DNA of 64,000 bases from Tausonia pullulans (GCA_951802195.1 OX637628.1:930001-994000); one strand, 5' to 3'; shown: positions 25,163 to 38,321, numbered from the stretch's first letter. The notes: generated from the letters alone by a model not told the origin. Translations and numbers: made by a program.

Positions 25163-26339
25163 GCTGAAAGAAGTGGGGGTTGAAGAATGACCGGGAGCCG
25201 GGAAATGCGCCGTCTACGGCAGAGTCAAGTCGAGGAGCTGTTACGCGCGCTTGAAGCTCTTCGAGTCAGGGAAGGATGATGACTTGTCGGAAGCCACGTG
25301 GTTGTCGTTCGGGTGCGACCTGAGCGACCGAAGCTATTACGAGCTGGGGGAGAGATACGAGCAACACCACGCGTTACAGCTAGGTGAGAAGGCGTGGTCG
25401 TCGTTTGGGGTACGATGAGGGATGGAGCTCTTTCGATGGAGCTCTTTCGGAGTGCGCCGACCTTCCCGAGATTTGGATGATGAGAAAGCGTCCGCCTTCT
25501 CTTGAAATACGCGCGACTATGATGTTTTCTTTCTCATTTCAAACACTTTCGCGAACTTCCTCAAAGATCACGCAGAGAATAGAAAATAACCCATGAATTG
25601 AAGAGGAATGGCGAACTAGATTTTGAGACGAAACGGTCCGGAAACCCGCTGACACCTCACCCAATCTGTCCACGCCAATAGACCCGCAACAACAGGTCCT
25701 AGACGTTCTTCTCCTTCCATGCTTACGGCCGGCCACTTCAGTAAAGCCAGCGAGGCGAACCTGCGGCGATCTCTGGGACGGTGCTTTCTGAAGGAGTAAG
25801 AAAAGGCATGTTAGATGACAGGCCGAGGAAAGAGCAAAAACACGCTTATAGAGAGGGCAAGAGAGAAAGTGAGAAAAGAGGGGGGACGCACTATGATGGA
25901 AGTGAGACCCCCTCCGTAGAGGAGGTCGGCGTTAGAGGTCAAGTTGAGCGCGAGTCCTGGCAGAGTTTTGTTTCGCTGGGCCCTTGACGACCAGAAGACG
26001 CGGCGAGAGCGGATGGTTAGTCGCGCCTCAGCGGAGGGACCTTCTCCCTCGATTCACTGGCCTCGCTGACCTCCGACGACCGCCTCCGCCCCCTAATCCC
26101 TCTACGGTTCTCTCGTGAGTATCCTGGACGCGCCATGCATCTCCTCATGGGAGCAGCACAAGGCGAGCGTGCAGGAAAAGCGGCTGGACGTACACTGGGC
26201 AGACAGGCAGCCAGCCAGCCATCATCTCGCTCGTTCGCTCCTATTCAGCTGCAGCAGTCTCGCTTCCTCTGTCACTTCGTCACTGAACAGGGGGCTTGGA
26301 CGCTCACAACGCCTTTTCTCAACCCGCATTTCTGCTCAG
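25163..26339. other. Divergent promoter region between the helicase gene and KAE1
   Basis: About 1.2 kb without a recognised gene. It contains a perfect 14-bp tandem duplication at 25421-25448. The last 300 bases before KAE1 could include leader sequence. Confidence 0.5.
25421..25448. repeat. 14-bp direct tandem duplication
   Basis: GATGGAGCTCTTTC occurs twice back to back (25421-25434 and 25435-25448) with no mismatch. Each unit contains the palindrome GAGCTC. Confidence 0.9.
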
Positions 26340-27966
26340 ATGGTCTCCGCTACTCGACGCGTCCGTTCTAAAGCGAGCCCGCTCCCAGCTCCTTGTAGGT
26401 CGTCCACTCGTCACTCCCAGACATGATAGAGCAGGGCTGGGCTCACTCCAGTCCTTTCATCTAGCGCGTGCCCTCATCTGCCTTGGTCTTGAGGGCTCGG
26501 CCAACAAGCTCGGCGCGGGTCTGATTCGACACAATGTCGACGGGTCGACGACCGTCCTCTCCAATGTTCGGCACACCTACATCACCCCGCCCGGCGAAGG
26601 CTTCCTCCCGACCGACACAGCCAAGCACCACCGGGACTGGGCCGTCGGTGTCGTCCGTGACGCCATGGTGGGAGCCAACGTCGGATGGAGGGACGTTGAT
26701 GTCATCGCGTACACAAAGGGTGGGTCGTCGGCCTATGGCGTTCGCGGACTGAACGCGCGCTGACAGCTCGGCGTTCTCTTCCCTCAGGCCCTGGCATGGC
26801 TGGACCTCTCTCTGTATTCTCGCTTGTCGCTCGGACTCTCTCTCTTCTCCATGACATTCCCCTGATCGGCGTGAATCACTGCGTGGCCCGTTTGTGTACT
26901 CCTTACGTGCGGACAGTGCTTCGGCTCCGCTGACTGACTTCGGCCTTCTCTCCCAGACATTGAGATCGCCCGGCTCATTACCTCAGCGCCCAACCCGATC
27001 GTTCTCTACGTCTCTGGAGGAAATACGCAGGTCATCGCCTACAGCCAACATCGGTATCGCATTTTCGGCGAGACGCTCGACATTGCCGTCGGTAACTGCC
27101 TCGACCGGTTCGCCCGCACCGTCGGGCTTGGCAACGACCCTTCGCCTGGTCAGAACATCGAGAACGAGGCGCGCAAGTGAGTGGGAACTCTTGAATTTTG
27201 ATTTTGGTACCGATTGTGCCTGGCTGACTCGGCGGCGCTTTCTCCAGGGGCAAGCGCCTCCTTCCTTTGCCCTACGCGACCAAAGGCATGGATCTCACCC
27301 TCTCCGGTATTCTCACCGCTATCGAAGCCTACACGCTCCTCCCAAACTTTGTGCCCTTCGAAGGCCAGAAGCGTGTCCGACCGACGACCAAACTAGAGCC
27401 GCTGAATGCGCTCAAGCATCTCGTCGGCAATGCCGCTTCCGGATCCGGCGGGTTCAACGGTGGAGAGAAGCCCGAGGAGGGAGTCATCACGCCTGCGGAT
27501 CTGTGCTTCAGTCTTCAGGAGTGCGTGTTTGGAATGCTTGTGGAAATTACGGAGCGGGCGATGGCCCACGTCGGGGGAAAAAAGGGGGAGGTCCTCATTG
27601 TCGGAGGTGTCGGCTGTGAGTTGGTTCCCATCGGCACGTGCTGCTGGGCGACGAGCCTGACGGATCACGTCCCTCGACTTGACAGGCAACCTCCGTCTTC
27701 AGGAGATGATGCGCATCATGGCCGAAGAGCGCGGTGGCAAGCTCTACGCGACCGACGAGAGGTGAGGCCTGGACCAGCTCCTGCAATCAACCGCTTCTCC
27801 GCTGACACTTGCTCTCACTCATCCCAGGTTCTGTATCGATAACGGCCTCATGATCGCCCAGGCGGGCATGCTCCAGTTCCGGATGGGCCAGCGGACGCCA
27901 ATCGAGGAGACGACCGTCACGCAGCGGTTCCGGACGGATGAGGTAGAGATCACATGGCGGAACTGA
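26340..27966 (+). CDS. KAE1: Kae1, tRNA threonylcarbamoyladenosine synthase subunit
   Basis: Seven exons (26340-26394, 26465-26719, 26788-26889, 26957-27176, 27248-27615, 27686-27761, 27828-27966) give 404 residues. Kae1 (OSGEP) is the catalytic subunit of the KEOPS complex, which makes t6A at position 37 of ANN-decoding tRNAs. Visible motifs: [21 protein letters not shown], the metal-binding pair His134 and His138 (NHCVAHIE), [34 protein letters not shown] and the C-terminal [10 protein letters not shown]. The first exon adds about 20 basic residues ([18 protein letters not shown]) before the conserved core, longer than the usual few; this start is the least certain part. No strong signal marks the mitochondrial paralogue Qri7, and the core fits cytosolic Kae1. 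Confidence 0.9.
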
Positions 27967-28145
27967 GGAAGAACATGAATGATACTAGGAAGGAGAGAGA
28001 CGTTTGATAAGAGAAGAACAAGAAGAACAAGACGGTGGTCTTGAAAGTGGCCCGTGCCCAGCTCTTCCAAAATCGAGGGCGAGACAGGACAGGGCTCTCA
28101 CTTCCCTTCTCTGTCAACCAACTACCAGCTCCACCCACTTTCAGC

Positions 28146-28946
28146 ATGACCGTCCGCCTGCCCAACATCCTCATCACCGGCACCCCGGGAGTCGGCAAGA
28201 CGACGTTCTCGCAGATGCTCATCGACCAATTCTCCGAGCACCCGTTCAAACTCGTCAACGTCGGCGACTTCATCAAGAGCGAGAAGGCACACACGGGCTG
28301 GAACGAGGAGTGGGAGGCATTTGATGTTGACGAGGACAAGGTGCGTTAACTCACTGGTCTTGCTGTGGGGGATAAGTCCAAAGGACTGACTCCATGCGCG
28401 TGCGACTCGTCGATAGCTCCTCGACGCGCTTGACCCCATGTTCCCGAGCCTCGACGAGGGCCGCGAGGGCAAAGGAGGTGTCATCCTCGACTGGCACACA
28501 TGCGACCTCTTCCCCGAGCGGTGGATTGACCTTGTCGTTGTGCTTCGGTGCGAACACGGCGTGCTTTGGGAGCGACTTGAGGCCCGGTGAGTCTCGTTCT
28601 GGACGCGTGCATGACGGGGGGAGTGGGGCAGAGACAAGACTGATTGGGACTCTGATGCGTTCGACGATCAGTGGTTACCCGCTTAAGAAGATTCAGGAGA
28701 ACAATGAGGCCGGTTTGTATTTCTACCTTCCTTCATCGCGTTCTAACAGCCCCAAACTCACATCCGCATCCCATCGCTCGTCCACCTTCAACAGAGATCA
28801 TGCAGTCGATTCTCGACGACGCGCACGAGTCGTACTCGCCCTCGATCATCCTTGAACTGCCCTCGACGGAGCACACCGATATGGAGAACTCGCTCGACAC
28901 TGTCAAGGCTTGGGTCGAGAAGTACCTCGCTGAGGCTGCTCAGTAG
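28146..28946 (+). CDS. FAP7: Fap7/AK6 (hCINAP) adenylate kinase-like ATPase
   Basis: Four exons (28146-28340, 28417-28586, 28672-28712, 28795-28946) give 185 residues, the normal family length. Fap7 binds Rps14 and is needed for late 40S maturation (20S pre-rRNA cleavage). The P-loop GTPGVGKT is at residues 12-19. Then come NVGDFIKSEKAHTGWNEEW, the family-specific DWHTCDLFPERWIDLVVVLR, and the lid region RGYPLKKIQENNEAEIMQ. The AWVEKYL end also fits. It starts 179 nt after the KAE1 stop on the same strand, so its promoter must be short or lie within KAE1's 3' end. Confidence 0.92.
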
Positions 28947-29119
28947 ACGACGCATCGGGAAAGCCCTGGATCATCGTATCTCCGAGAAAGTTGAGCAGAG
29001 GATGTAGACGTCGGGGCGCAGGAAAGGAAGGTATCTAGGAAACGATCATCATGACCTTTCACGAACACCCAGCCTATCCATGTGTGAATGGCCTTGCGAG
29101 AGAGACAGCACGCGCATCA

Positions 29120-31460
29120 TCATCGCCTCCCAACCCCACTCCGCTCCAAGATCCCACCGGTCTTCCTCACTGGCGGCGGCAGAGGCGACTGGCCCGATGC
29201 TCCCTTCACTGTTGGCGGCGGCGGCGGTGCCATCAGTGTCGGGCTCGTCGACGAGGAGGGAGAGGCCGCCCCGCCGTTGGCTGTGTACACCGGCATTCTT
29301 GCTTCGCGCTCATACCCAGGCAGTGTCTGTGCGAGCGGCTTTCCCGCCAAGGCATGCGCTGGGCCGGTGGGCCGGCGGGTAAGGGGCATGGCTGATGAGG
29401 ATGAGGGAGCGGACGAGGGAGCTCCTCCTAAGGAATGACGCGGAGAGGATGAGGACGATGACGAAGATGGCAGCACCCCGCCGACTAGGGAGAGGCGGGA
29501 GGAAGAAGGGCGTTTGTGCGCTGGTGAGAGAGGGGCGGAGGGGGCGGCAAATGATGGGCGATGATGAGACGGGAAGGAGATGGAGGAGGGGGAGGAGGGC
29601 TGGGAGGAGGGCTGGGAGGAGGGAGGAGGTCGAGCCGGACCGGGGAGGGAGCGACCGCACTAGTTGGGGAAGGAGGGTCCTGGTTGATCAGCTGGGGACC
29701 AGAGCAGAGAAAGAGAGACCCACAGGTAAACACACGATCCTCCCCTTGGCATCAAGCGCGATCCCCACGCCGCCATCCCCCTCACCCACGGCCTGCTGGT
29801 CGATGAGCGCTCGTCGACACGCCGAGCACTTGATGCATGCTGCATGGTGCGTCGTCCCACCGAGCTGATCCGGGAGGGTGATAAGCGCGACGCTCGCATG
29901 CCGAACATAGGAAAGGGGTGGGAGGAGTGACTTGGAACAGGTGGTGCATTTCTCGTCGGCAGAGGGGGAGACAATTGAGAGGGGTGGTTGTGGGGCACGT
30001 ATGGGAGAGGATGAAGGGAGATTAAGGGCGGGGGAAGATGTGGCGGTCGGTGTGGGTGGTTTAAGTGGCGTTGAAGACTGTTGCTGCTGATTCCGGGACC
30101 AGGAGGACGACGACCGATGGCCCCCGCCGATGGGGGTCGTCGTCGTTGGAGAGGCGACCTTTGTAGGGGAGGCCGGCGTGACTAGGCCGGTCTTTATCCC
30201 GAGCCTAGCCTTGAGCTCAGCGACCGAGGCACTCTCAGTCCGTTGTGGGTCGGGCCGTCCAGAATCGATGGACAGGCCGCCGAGGTTGGCAGAGGGTGAG
30301 GAGGGGAGGAGCGGACGTGTGGTCAAGCTGAGGCGGGTTCGCCGGGAGGATGGCTGCTGCTGTGTCGCGGGAGGGTCAAAGAGACATGGCTCGCAGATAG
30401 GGAGATTCGTCGTGGGCGTGAGAAGCGGTTGACCGGTCGTCGAGAGGGGCGCGTTGCAAGCTGTCACAACACGTGGGCGGGCGAGCGCCTCGAAATCAGT
30501 CACGTCGCTCCTAAGGTTGGCCGACGCGTCGCCGGCCTGCTTCATAAATGTGAGGACGGAGAACCACACTCACCCGAGCAAACGAAGCACCCTCCACACC
30601 AGAGCATGCCGCCTCTTCCTCGCACGAAGCCCCTCCCGCTCGAGCCAAGCGCCTTGACGCCGAGGACCTCGCGGCCGCACGAATGGCAGTTGCCGAGCTT
30701 GTCCTCTCGACGGAAGCACGCCTCGCACTTGTACCGCTCGGCCTCGTCCGGCTGGTGAAAGAAGTCGGGCTTGATGGGCGCATTTGCTGGGTTTCCGTTG
30801 GCTGGGTAGAGCGTCGCGTCCGGCTGGAACGATCGGAAGCAGGAGGCGCAGGCAAGAGGGGCTGTCGGGTCGAGAAGCGAGCCATATGTCTTGGAGAGTT
30901 GGGGTGACTGAGGTGGGATGGTGGGGACTTCCTCCTCAGGACTGTTCGCCGCCTTTGTGTCCTCCTCGGAGGCGGAGCGAGAGCGAGAGGTGTTTCCAAC
31001 GGGCGAGGAAGGCGACTGGGACGAGGGGGAGGCGTATCTGGGGGAGAGGAGCGAGCGATAGGATCAGTCAGTCAGCAAGGACGGCGAGCAACAACCAGGG
31101 GAATGCTCCTTACTTGCGCTGCCATCGGTCCACTCCAAGTTCGGAACCGCTACCAATGGATCCCTCTGAATCATTGGAGGTTCTGAATGTCAGCTATGGG
31201 CATAGCTCGGCTCGCAGGAGGAGGCGCCCGAATGCGAGAGCTATAGACGGCGAGAGGGAGAGAGAGTACGTACGATAGGAGCGGGCCGAGCCGCCGCATT
31301 TGCATCGGGTCCCAGGTGGACACAGCTCACCGCAAAGGGAACAGAGGGAGAGCGGCATAGGGGTAGGGGGATGGAGGCGAGAGGATGGTTTGGGGGACGA
31401 AAGAGGAGGTGGTTGGTCGTTGGACAGGAGAAGGGAGGGCGCGTCTTGAGGGGTAGGCAT
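29120..31460 (-). CDS. LIM-domain protein
   Basis: A minus-strand spliced gene starting at 31460 (MPTPQDAPSLLLSNDQ) and ending at 29120 (ILERSGVGRR). Not all exon edges were fixed. An N-terminal Cys cluster (CSLCGELCPPGTRCKCGG) may bind zinc. A LIM-type region follows, with LACASCFRSF, then YKCEACFRREDKLGNCHSC and LWCGGCFVCS. A second LIM-like set (CTTCSKSLLPPL, HHAACIKCSACRRAL, ending VCLPC across the last intron) lies after a Ser/Thr-rich linker. The last exon codes for a Ser/Pro-rich tail of about 170 residues. LIM domains bind proteins, and fungal relatives act at actin structures and sites of polarity; which of these applies here cannot be told. Confidence 0.75.
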
Positions 31461-32910
31461 GTCAGCGAGAGGGCCGTCCGCGACTGATTTCCAGGCCTCG
31501 CCCCTTGCCCTTAGGTCGTCGATGGACGTGGACCATCTACCGCCAAGCTGTTCGATGCCACTCGGCGAGTCGGCCAGGTATACTGATACTCTTGCGGCAG
31601 AAACTTCGAGTACGGCAGGCCATCCGCGGTGGCGCGCGCAGCTGCGGTCTTTAGGTCGTTCAACTCCACCGTTGGCTCTAGTTCATCTTTTACCTAGAAC
31701 TGGTTGTAATTGGAGTATTCCAGACTGCCGTACTTGTAGTCTGAGTTCCACAGCAACGATCGATGACGGCGCGTGCCTGAGTCCGCTTTGCAGCCAGTTC
31801 ACTCTCATCGCATCAATGATCAGTCGCTACGCCATCCGCATTCATTCTATAATCTTCTCGGCGATATGTCCGGAGCCCGCCATCAAGTGCTGATGATTCC
31901 ATACTAAAAGGGCGTGTATCTTCCATTTGTCGAGAGAGTTCGCAGAGTCGTATCCGCAGCCCCGCGCGGCCTGGCGATGCTTGGAAACTTCTTGAAACTT
32001 AGTCCTCGCTAGCCCTTTGCCCTCATCTTCTCTTCCCCAGTTCTTCTCATCGCGAGCGACATCTCTGGCGAACGATGTCGAAACTCGCGCGTCACCCCTC
32101 GCTCAACTCCGGTAGAGGGTAGACGCCTTTCGGCACATCTCGCGGCCTGACGTAACGCGTCATCGTGCCCTTGTCTTCACCCCAACCAACCACCTCTCTC
32201 ACAGACCTGTCGACCGTTCACTCTCTCCTGTTCGCCGCTCGATTGGACACGAAGCCACAACACGCCTCTGAAGCTACTCGGCTCTTTCTCGCCGCCATCG
32301 ATCCACCTCGACAGCGCAGAGACGGACTTCGATCGTGCCTGCTCTCAACGTCCAAACTAACGTAGAGTGCCGTCCCGTCGTCAAGTTGATAGCCTAGGCC
32401 ATTCAGGCAACGTACGCCGATAAACTGCTGCTGGTGCGCCCTAGCGGGATCCTGATCGCCGCCCACTCTTTGCAGCCTGTCCCGCCGCACCTCCCTATCC
32501 CGTCCTGTCACATCCTTTAGGCGGCTTTAGGGCTCGTGCATCTGTCTTCCGATCTACATCTTCATCGGAATCTGATCTCAAAGCAGCTACGGTGGATAAT
32601 GTGAATCAGAGAGACTCTCATCGCGGTGGACGCGTCATTAAGGGTAGGGGGGAAGAGGAGGGTCAGACGCGACGGGTGGGCCAGGCTCTGGCTTCCTTCG
32701 AGCTAGACGCCCGATGAGGGGGCCGACTGAGCGTACTCTTGCACTCCTTCTCTGCTGTCATACCTGAATAAGGTTTCAGTATCCTGCCGCCGATATGGGC
32801 TGTCAACAGACATGTCGCCCTCCACTTCGACATACAGACGTGTTCCTCCTTCACCTCACACTCTGTAGTTCCCTCCTAACTCTGCCCTCTCCCCCTTACA
32901 GTCAAGCATC
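31461..32910. other. Gene-free stretch between the LIM gene and MSH3
   Basis: About 1.45 kb between divergent genes. Short open frames here have no recognisable content. It holds one perfect three-unit heat-shock-type element (31984-31996). No RNA gene was recognised. Confidence 0.5.
31984..31996 (+). promoter_or_regulatory. Candidate heat-shock element
   Basis: GAAACTTCTTGAA matches the GAAnnTTCnnGAA consensus exactly. It lies 0.5 kb upstream of the LIM gene start and 0.9 kb upstream of MSH3. A nine-base match can occur by chance in a window of this size. Confidence 0.3.
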
Positions 32911-35900
32911 ATGGCACCCAAAAAATTCTCTCAAGCCTCTCCGCCCATCAATCAGCCTTCGATCTCCTCCTTCTTCAAGCGCAAAGATCCGCCGTCTTCT
33001 TCGCCGGTCAAACCGAGTCAGAAGCACCCCAAGCCCGAGCCGATGGACGACAACGACGGGCCTCTCTTTCTTCCTGATAACGACAAAGAAAACCCCATCG
33101 TGATCGACTCGTCTCCGGAGCCCTCGCCACCCCCCGAGAAGAAGGCAAGGAAGAGTGTCATAGCGCAGCTGACACTGTCACCCTTCGCCGGCCCTACCTC
33201 TTCCTTCTCTCGTCCGACCCCTGGACCCTCCAAATCCGCATTTCAGTCGAAGGTCTCCAACGGGCCCCCCACTAAGGATGATCCCTCCGTCTCGAAGCCC
33301 TCCTTTTCGAAGCAGCCGCCCTCGTCATCTCGCATCATCATGGGCAAGTGGAAGTACAACGGGGACCCCGAGCGCCTCCGTGTCCCTGCCACCGACGACG
33401 ACCAAATGGACGTCGACATCCTCACTGACGTTGAGGCGGAGAAAGAGCGTGCTTATCGTGCTGTGCGCCACGAAAAGTTCAAGGCGCGTCTGCTCGAGCA
33501 GAACTTTGGGAGGCGGCGGAGCCTCGATCTCGAGCAAGCAGAAATGGACGACTATGGGCAGGGGGATTGGGATGGTGAGGTTGACACTGGGGCAGCAGAG
33601 GAGGAGGAGGAAGAGGATATGGCAGGAGGGAGCAAAATGAAGGTGCTCAGAGAGAAACTGAGCGCTAAGGGAAAGGGCGGCAAGCAGCTGTTGGTTGGGG
33701 CGAAGGGGAAGGGCAAGGCAAAGGAGCAGATTGGGCCAAGCGGTCTAACGTACACGCCCTTGGAGAAGCAGGTGCGTACTGGATCTCGCTGTGCTTCTGG
33801 GTCTAGATCAGTTCGTGTTGACCAGTCTTCACGGTCCAGGTTCTGGAACTCAAGGAACGGTACCCGGGCGTTCTTCTCATATTCGAAGGTCCGTCCGTCT
33901 CTACCGGTATGCCTTCATTCTTGCAACTCTGAATCTGGCCTGTTTTCTAGTCGGCTACAAGTTCCGATTCTGTTTGTATCATCTGCCTAGCCTTGGATGC
34001 TCGCACCCTCGCTGACCCTTCGCCACAGTCGGTGAAGATAGCAAGACCGCCGCTCGGCACCTGAACATCGTCTCTTTCCCCGATCGCAACTTCACCACCG
34101 CATCGATTCCTGCGCATCGTCTCGACATTCACATCAAGAACCTGATCTCGCAGGGTTACAAGGTTGGAGTGGTCCGCCAGATGGAGACCGCCGCGCTCAA
34201 GAAGGTCGGAGACAACCGCAACGCGCCCTTTACGCGCCAGCTCACGAATCTCTATACGTCGGCCACGTAGGTACCCTTATTGAGTACTCTTGGCCACCTC
34301 AGGCTGACATAAATCTTCTGGCGTCAAAGCTACGTCGACGAGATCTCCTCGATGGACAACTCGACTTCTCTCGGTGCGCTCCCCTCGACTGTCCCGCCCT
34401 CAAATGCACTCCTTGTGATCGTGGAGGGAGACGCCCAGGGAAAGGGCAAGGGCAAACCCCGAGAGAGACAAGATGCGACCATTGGCCTTGTCTCAGTCGT
34501 GCCTGCTACTGGAGACGTGATTTGGGACGAGTTCGAAGGTGGGCCGGGGGAGACCATGCTTCATCGCGCTCGCGAAAGCTTCCTGACCGTCCCGCCTTTT
34601 CCTAGACTCGGCGATGCGCACGGAGCTCGAGGTGAGAATATACTTACGTTCTCAGGCTGAGATCGCCGGCTGATCTGCCCTTGCCTCGAAATAGACACGC
34701 ATGACCCACATCCAGCCTCAAGAGATCCTCCTCCCCGCGTCCAAGCTGAGCAGGTCGTCGGAAAAGATGCTCGCTGCCTTCTGCAACCCTGGGTGAGAGA
34801 AATCCTACTCTACCTTTGGAAATACAGCTTCGCTGACGTCGTTTCCCTTCAGAGCGTCGACTGCAGCCGACCGCGTCCGCGTCGAGCGTATTGGAAAAGA
34901 GCTCGACCTCGCGACCGCGACCGATCTCGTCTCCAACTTCTACCTCAAGAAGGCGCGCAAGACCGGTAAGGCCGAAGGCGACGAGGCTTCGGTAGTCACC
35001 GAGTTTCCCAAGCAGGTCGTCATTGCTCTGGCTCATGCGATTTGTCACCTCGAAGGTTCGTTAAAGCCTCTCTCTTTTTGAGCTAGATCTGGCTGACCTC
35101 TGGACATTAAACAGAGTTCAATCTATCGTCTGCGCTTATCAACACGCGTACCACGTTCACGCGCTTCACGACCATGTCCCACATGCTTCTCAATGCCAAT
35201 ACGCTCCATAACCTTGAGATCTACCGCAACTCGGACAACGGTGGAGAGCGCGGGTCGCTCCTCTGGATCCTCGACCACTCTGTCACACGCATGGGTCGTC
35301 GGCTCCTTCGCGAGTGGGTTGGGCGGCCTCTCGTCCTCAAGAGGTACTTTTCACCGAAAAACTAGGCTGGGAGGTATGAACGACTGACTTCGGTGATCTA
35401 CCTACTTCTCAGCGAGCTGCAGGCCCGCGTAAACGCTGTCGAGGAGATTATCGATGACGATAGTGGCCGCGTCGAGAGGCTCCGGTCGCTTCTCAAGGGC
35501 CTTCCTGACCTGCCGAAGGGTCTAGTGCGGATCCAGTACGGAAGGGTGCGTTGCTCACCTCACGTTCTTTCAAGATCCCAGGGACCTGCTGACTACTGGA
35601 GCCTACTTTACGCTCCAGTCAACACCTGCGGAGCTTATATCGATCCTCGTCAACCTCAAACGCGTTGCCCTCTTCTGCCAGACCTCACCCGCGGCGCCTT
35701 TTCGCTCTCCTCTTCTCAACAGCATTATTGACTCTTTCGAGACCATCCTCGACCCCATTACGACCCTGTTTGAGGCAACCAACGAGCGCAAGGCTCGTGA
35801 CAACATCAAGGCGGATCTCTGGATCAAGGACGATAAATACCCGGCGATCCTCGACACCAAGGATGTTGGTCCTCCTAAATTGCTGTGATTGCCTACTCAT

Positions 35901-38235
35901 TTGTTGCATTAACAGCAGACTGAAGGACTTGACTATCATGACAGATGATCTCGGCCTGCGACCACGAGCTTTCGGAGGAGCTCGCCAAGATCCGGACCTT
36001 CCTCAAACGGCCAAAGGCAGAGTTCATCACTGTTTCCGGAATTGGTCAATACTCCTTGTTGTTTTGTCTGGTCCTGCTAGTTGCTGACCCTCGCGTACAG
36101 AAAATCTCATTGAGGTCAAGACACTCGACGTCAAGAGAGTGCCGGCGGACTGGATCAAGATCAGTTCAACCAAGGCTGTGTATGTCACCGCTTCCCTCAT
36201 CCGCCTGAATACCAGCTTAGAATTTGTCTTTCTTAGCGTGAGGTTCCACACGCCCGCGGTGCTCAAGATGTGCGTCGCCCACTTCTGGGAATAAGCTCTG
36301 ATCACTTCTGATGCCGCCGCCTAATTTAGTGTGCGAGAAAAGGAGCAGCATAGGGAGATGCTGGAGGCTGAGGCTCAGAAGGCGTTCCTCTCTTTCCTCG
36401 AGGAGGTCTCTGAGAGCTACGACACATTTCGCACCGTGGCGACCCATCTCGCGACTCTTGGTGCGTCTCACCGATTCCTGTAATGGATTCGGCTCACGGC
36501 ACCTCTCGCTGCTGCAGACTGCCTCTTCTCGCTCGCTCTCACCGCAACACAGCCTGGTTTCAACAAGCCCATCTTTACGGACGAGCACCAGCTGCGCATT
36601 GAGGGAGGCTTCCATCCGATGGTCTCTGCTCTGAGGGACGATGAGTACATCCCGGTGCGTTCCCCTCATCTCCGCCTGACTTGTTGGCTTAAGCGAGTTA
36701 CTGAGACTGCCGCACCGGCAGAACGACGTGACGATGACTGAAGCCAGCGGCCGTACTAAGATCATCACCGGTAAGCTCGCCTTTTCATACACCCGTTCAT
36801 CATTTGCTCACTTTATCCTGTACACAGGTCCTAATATGGGAGGCAAGAGCTCGATGGTCCGAATGGTTAGTCAGCGGGTGCGCCTCTTTCTCTCCACACC
36901 TCTGAATCGACCTTCGTCCTTAGATCGCCCTTACTGTGCTCATGGCTCAAATCGGAAGCTACGTTCCCGCTGCTTCTGCCAATATTGGCCTTCATGATGG
37001 TAGGTCCTTCCTTTGCAGATCCCCGAGCAGGAGCAGTATCAAAGCTGAGCCATCCCGCTTTCTAGCGATCTTCACCCGCATGGGCGCCACGGACGAGCTG
37101 ACCCAGGGCAAGAGCACTTTTATGGTTCGTGGAGCTGAACTTGCTACGTCTGAGAGGACTCTTCTGATCTTTTACCTTCTGCCTTCTGTTAAGGTCGAGA
37201 TCAGCGAGACTGCAGACATCCTGTGTGCCCTTTCTTCTTCCAAAATCGCGTGGAGAGAGTTGAGAGAGCTGACCTCATTTATCTTGGCTTGATCAGTAAA
37301 TCCGCGACGCCCAAGTCGCTTGTGATCCTAGACGAGCTTGGTCGAGGTACATCGACATTCGACGGCATGGCTATCGCCGAGGTCAGTTTGCTACTTTTCC
37401 TCGTGTCGAAACACCTAACGCCTGACAGCTTCTTCGCTCTCTAGGCGGTGCTCTACCACATCTCGCACGACCTCAAATGCAACACGCTCTTCATCACGCA
37501 GTACGTCGGCCCACCTCCTCACAACGCTGGGAATCTCTCTAACACCAAATCTCCTCGTAGCTACCCGCTTGTGGCGACCTCGATTGCGAAGCAGGTCCGT
37601 GATGAACAGTGAAACCTTCTGCATTGTGCTTCTGCTGAAGACCCCTTCTATCTCGTAGCTACGAGACGTCTCGAATTGGCACATGTCCTTCGGTGAGTAC
37701 ATTCCTGAATGACTCTCCTCTTCGTTGGGTTGATGTTCTTTCGCTCGTCTCTTGTCCAGCTCAGACCCCCCGTGCGGACGGGTCGGCCGAGATTACCTTC
37801 CTGTATCGGCTCTCGCCAGGTGGGCACCCCCCGTGCTATTTTACCCCTCTCTGAGAATAGTGCTGACATGGGTCGTCGACGATGCTCAGGTCTGGCCAAC
37901 GCCTCATTCGGCATCGAATGCGCCCGGCTCGCAGGCGTCCCGGACGCGGTTCTCGTGCGTGCTCGCGAGCAAAGTGCGGCGCTTAAAGAGACGGTTAACC
38001 ACAAGGCGGAGACGAAGAGGTGCACTCTGATCTCCAGCCTTCTGTATCCGTGCGCCACCAGCTCGCTCACCCTCCCTTATTTTTCTTTGGCAGGGCGGCG
38101 CAAACGAGGGATTTTCTCCGAGCCGCACTCATGCTCGAGGAGAAGGGGTCGACCGATGAACAGTCGAAGGCAAAGGGCCTGCGGGCAGCGAGGACGCTCG
38201 CTGACGCGGTTCTCAATGGCAGCAAGGGATTGTGA
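32911..38235 (+). CDS. MSH3: MutS homologue Msh3
   Basis: A many-exon gene from ATG 32911 (MAPKKFSQ) to TGA 38235, roughly 1,200 residues. With Msh2 it forms MutSbeta, which binds insertion/deletion loops. Exon 1 (32911-33771) codes for a disordered N-terminus with a PCNA-binding PIP box at residues 15-22 (QPSISSFF) and ends in TYTPLEKQ, which opens the MutS mismatch-binding domain. Then come the Msh3-like [16 protein letters not shown], the Walker [14 protein letters not shown] near 36840, the Walker B/signature [17 protein letters not shown] near 37335, and a C-terminal [17 protein letters not shown]. Msh6 also has a PIP box, but the TYTPLEKQ and FTRQLT-LYT stretches fit Msh3. The minus-strand pseudogene ends only 86 nt downstream. 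Confidence 0.88.
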
Positions 38236-38321
38236 ACTTTGAGGCTATCATTCTGTTGTTTCTCGCCCTTTTCCTTCTTGGAATTTTGAGGCATGACTGT
38301 ATGTTCATCGCCATCGAACAA

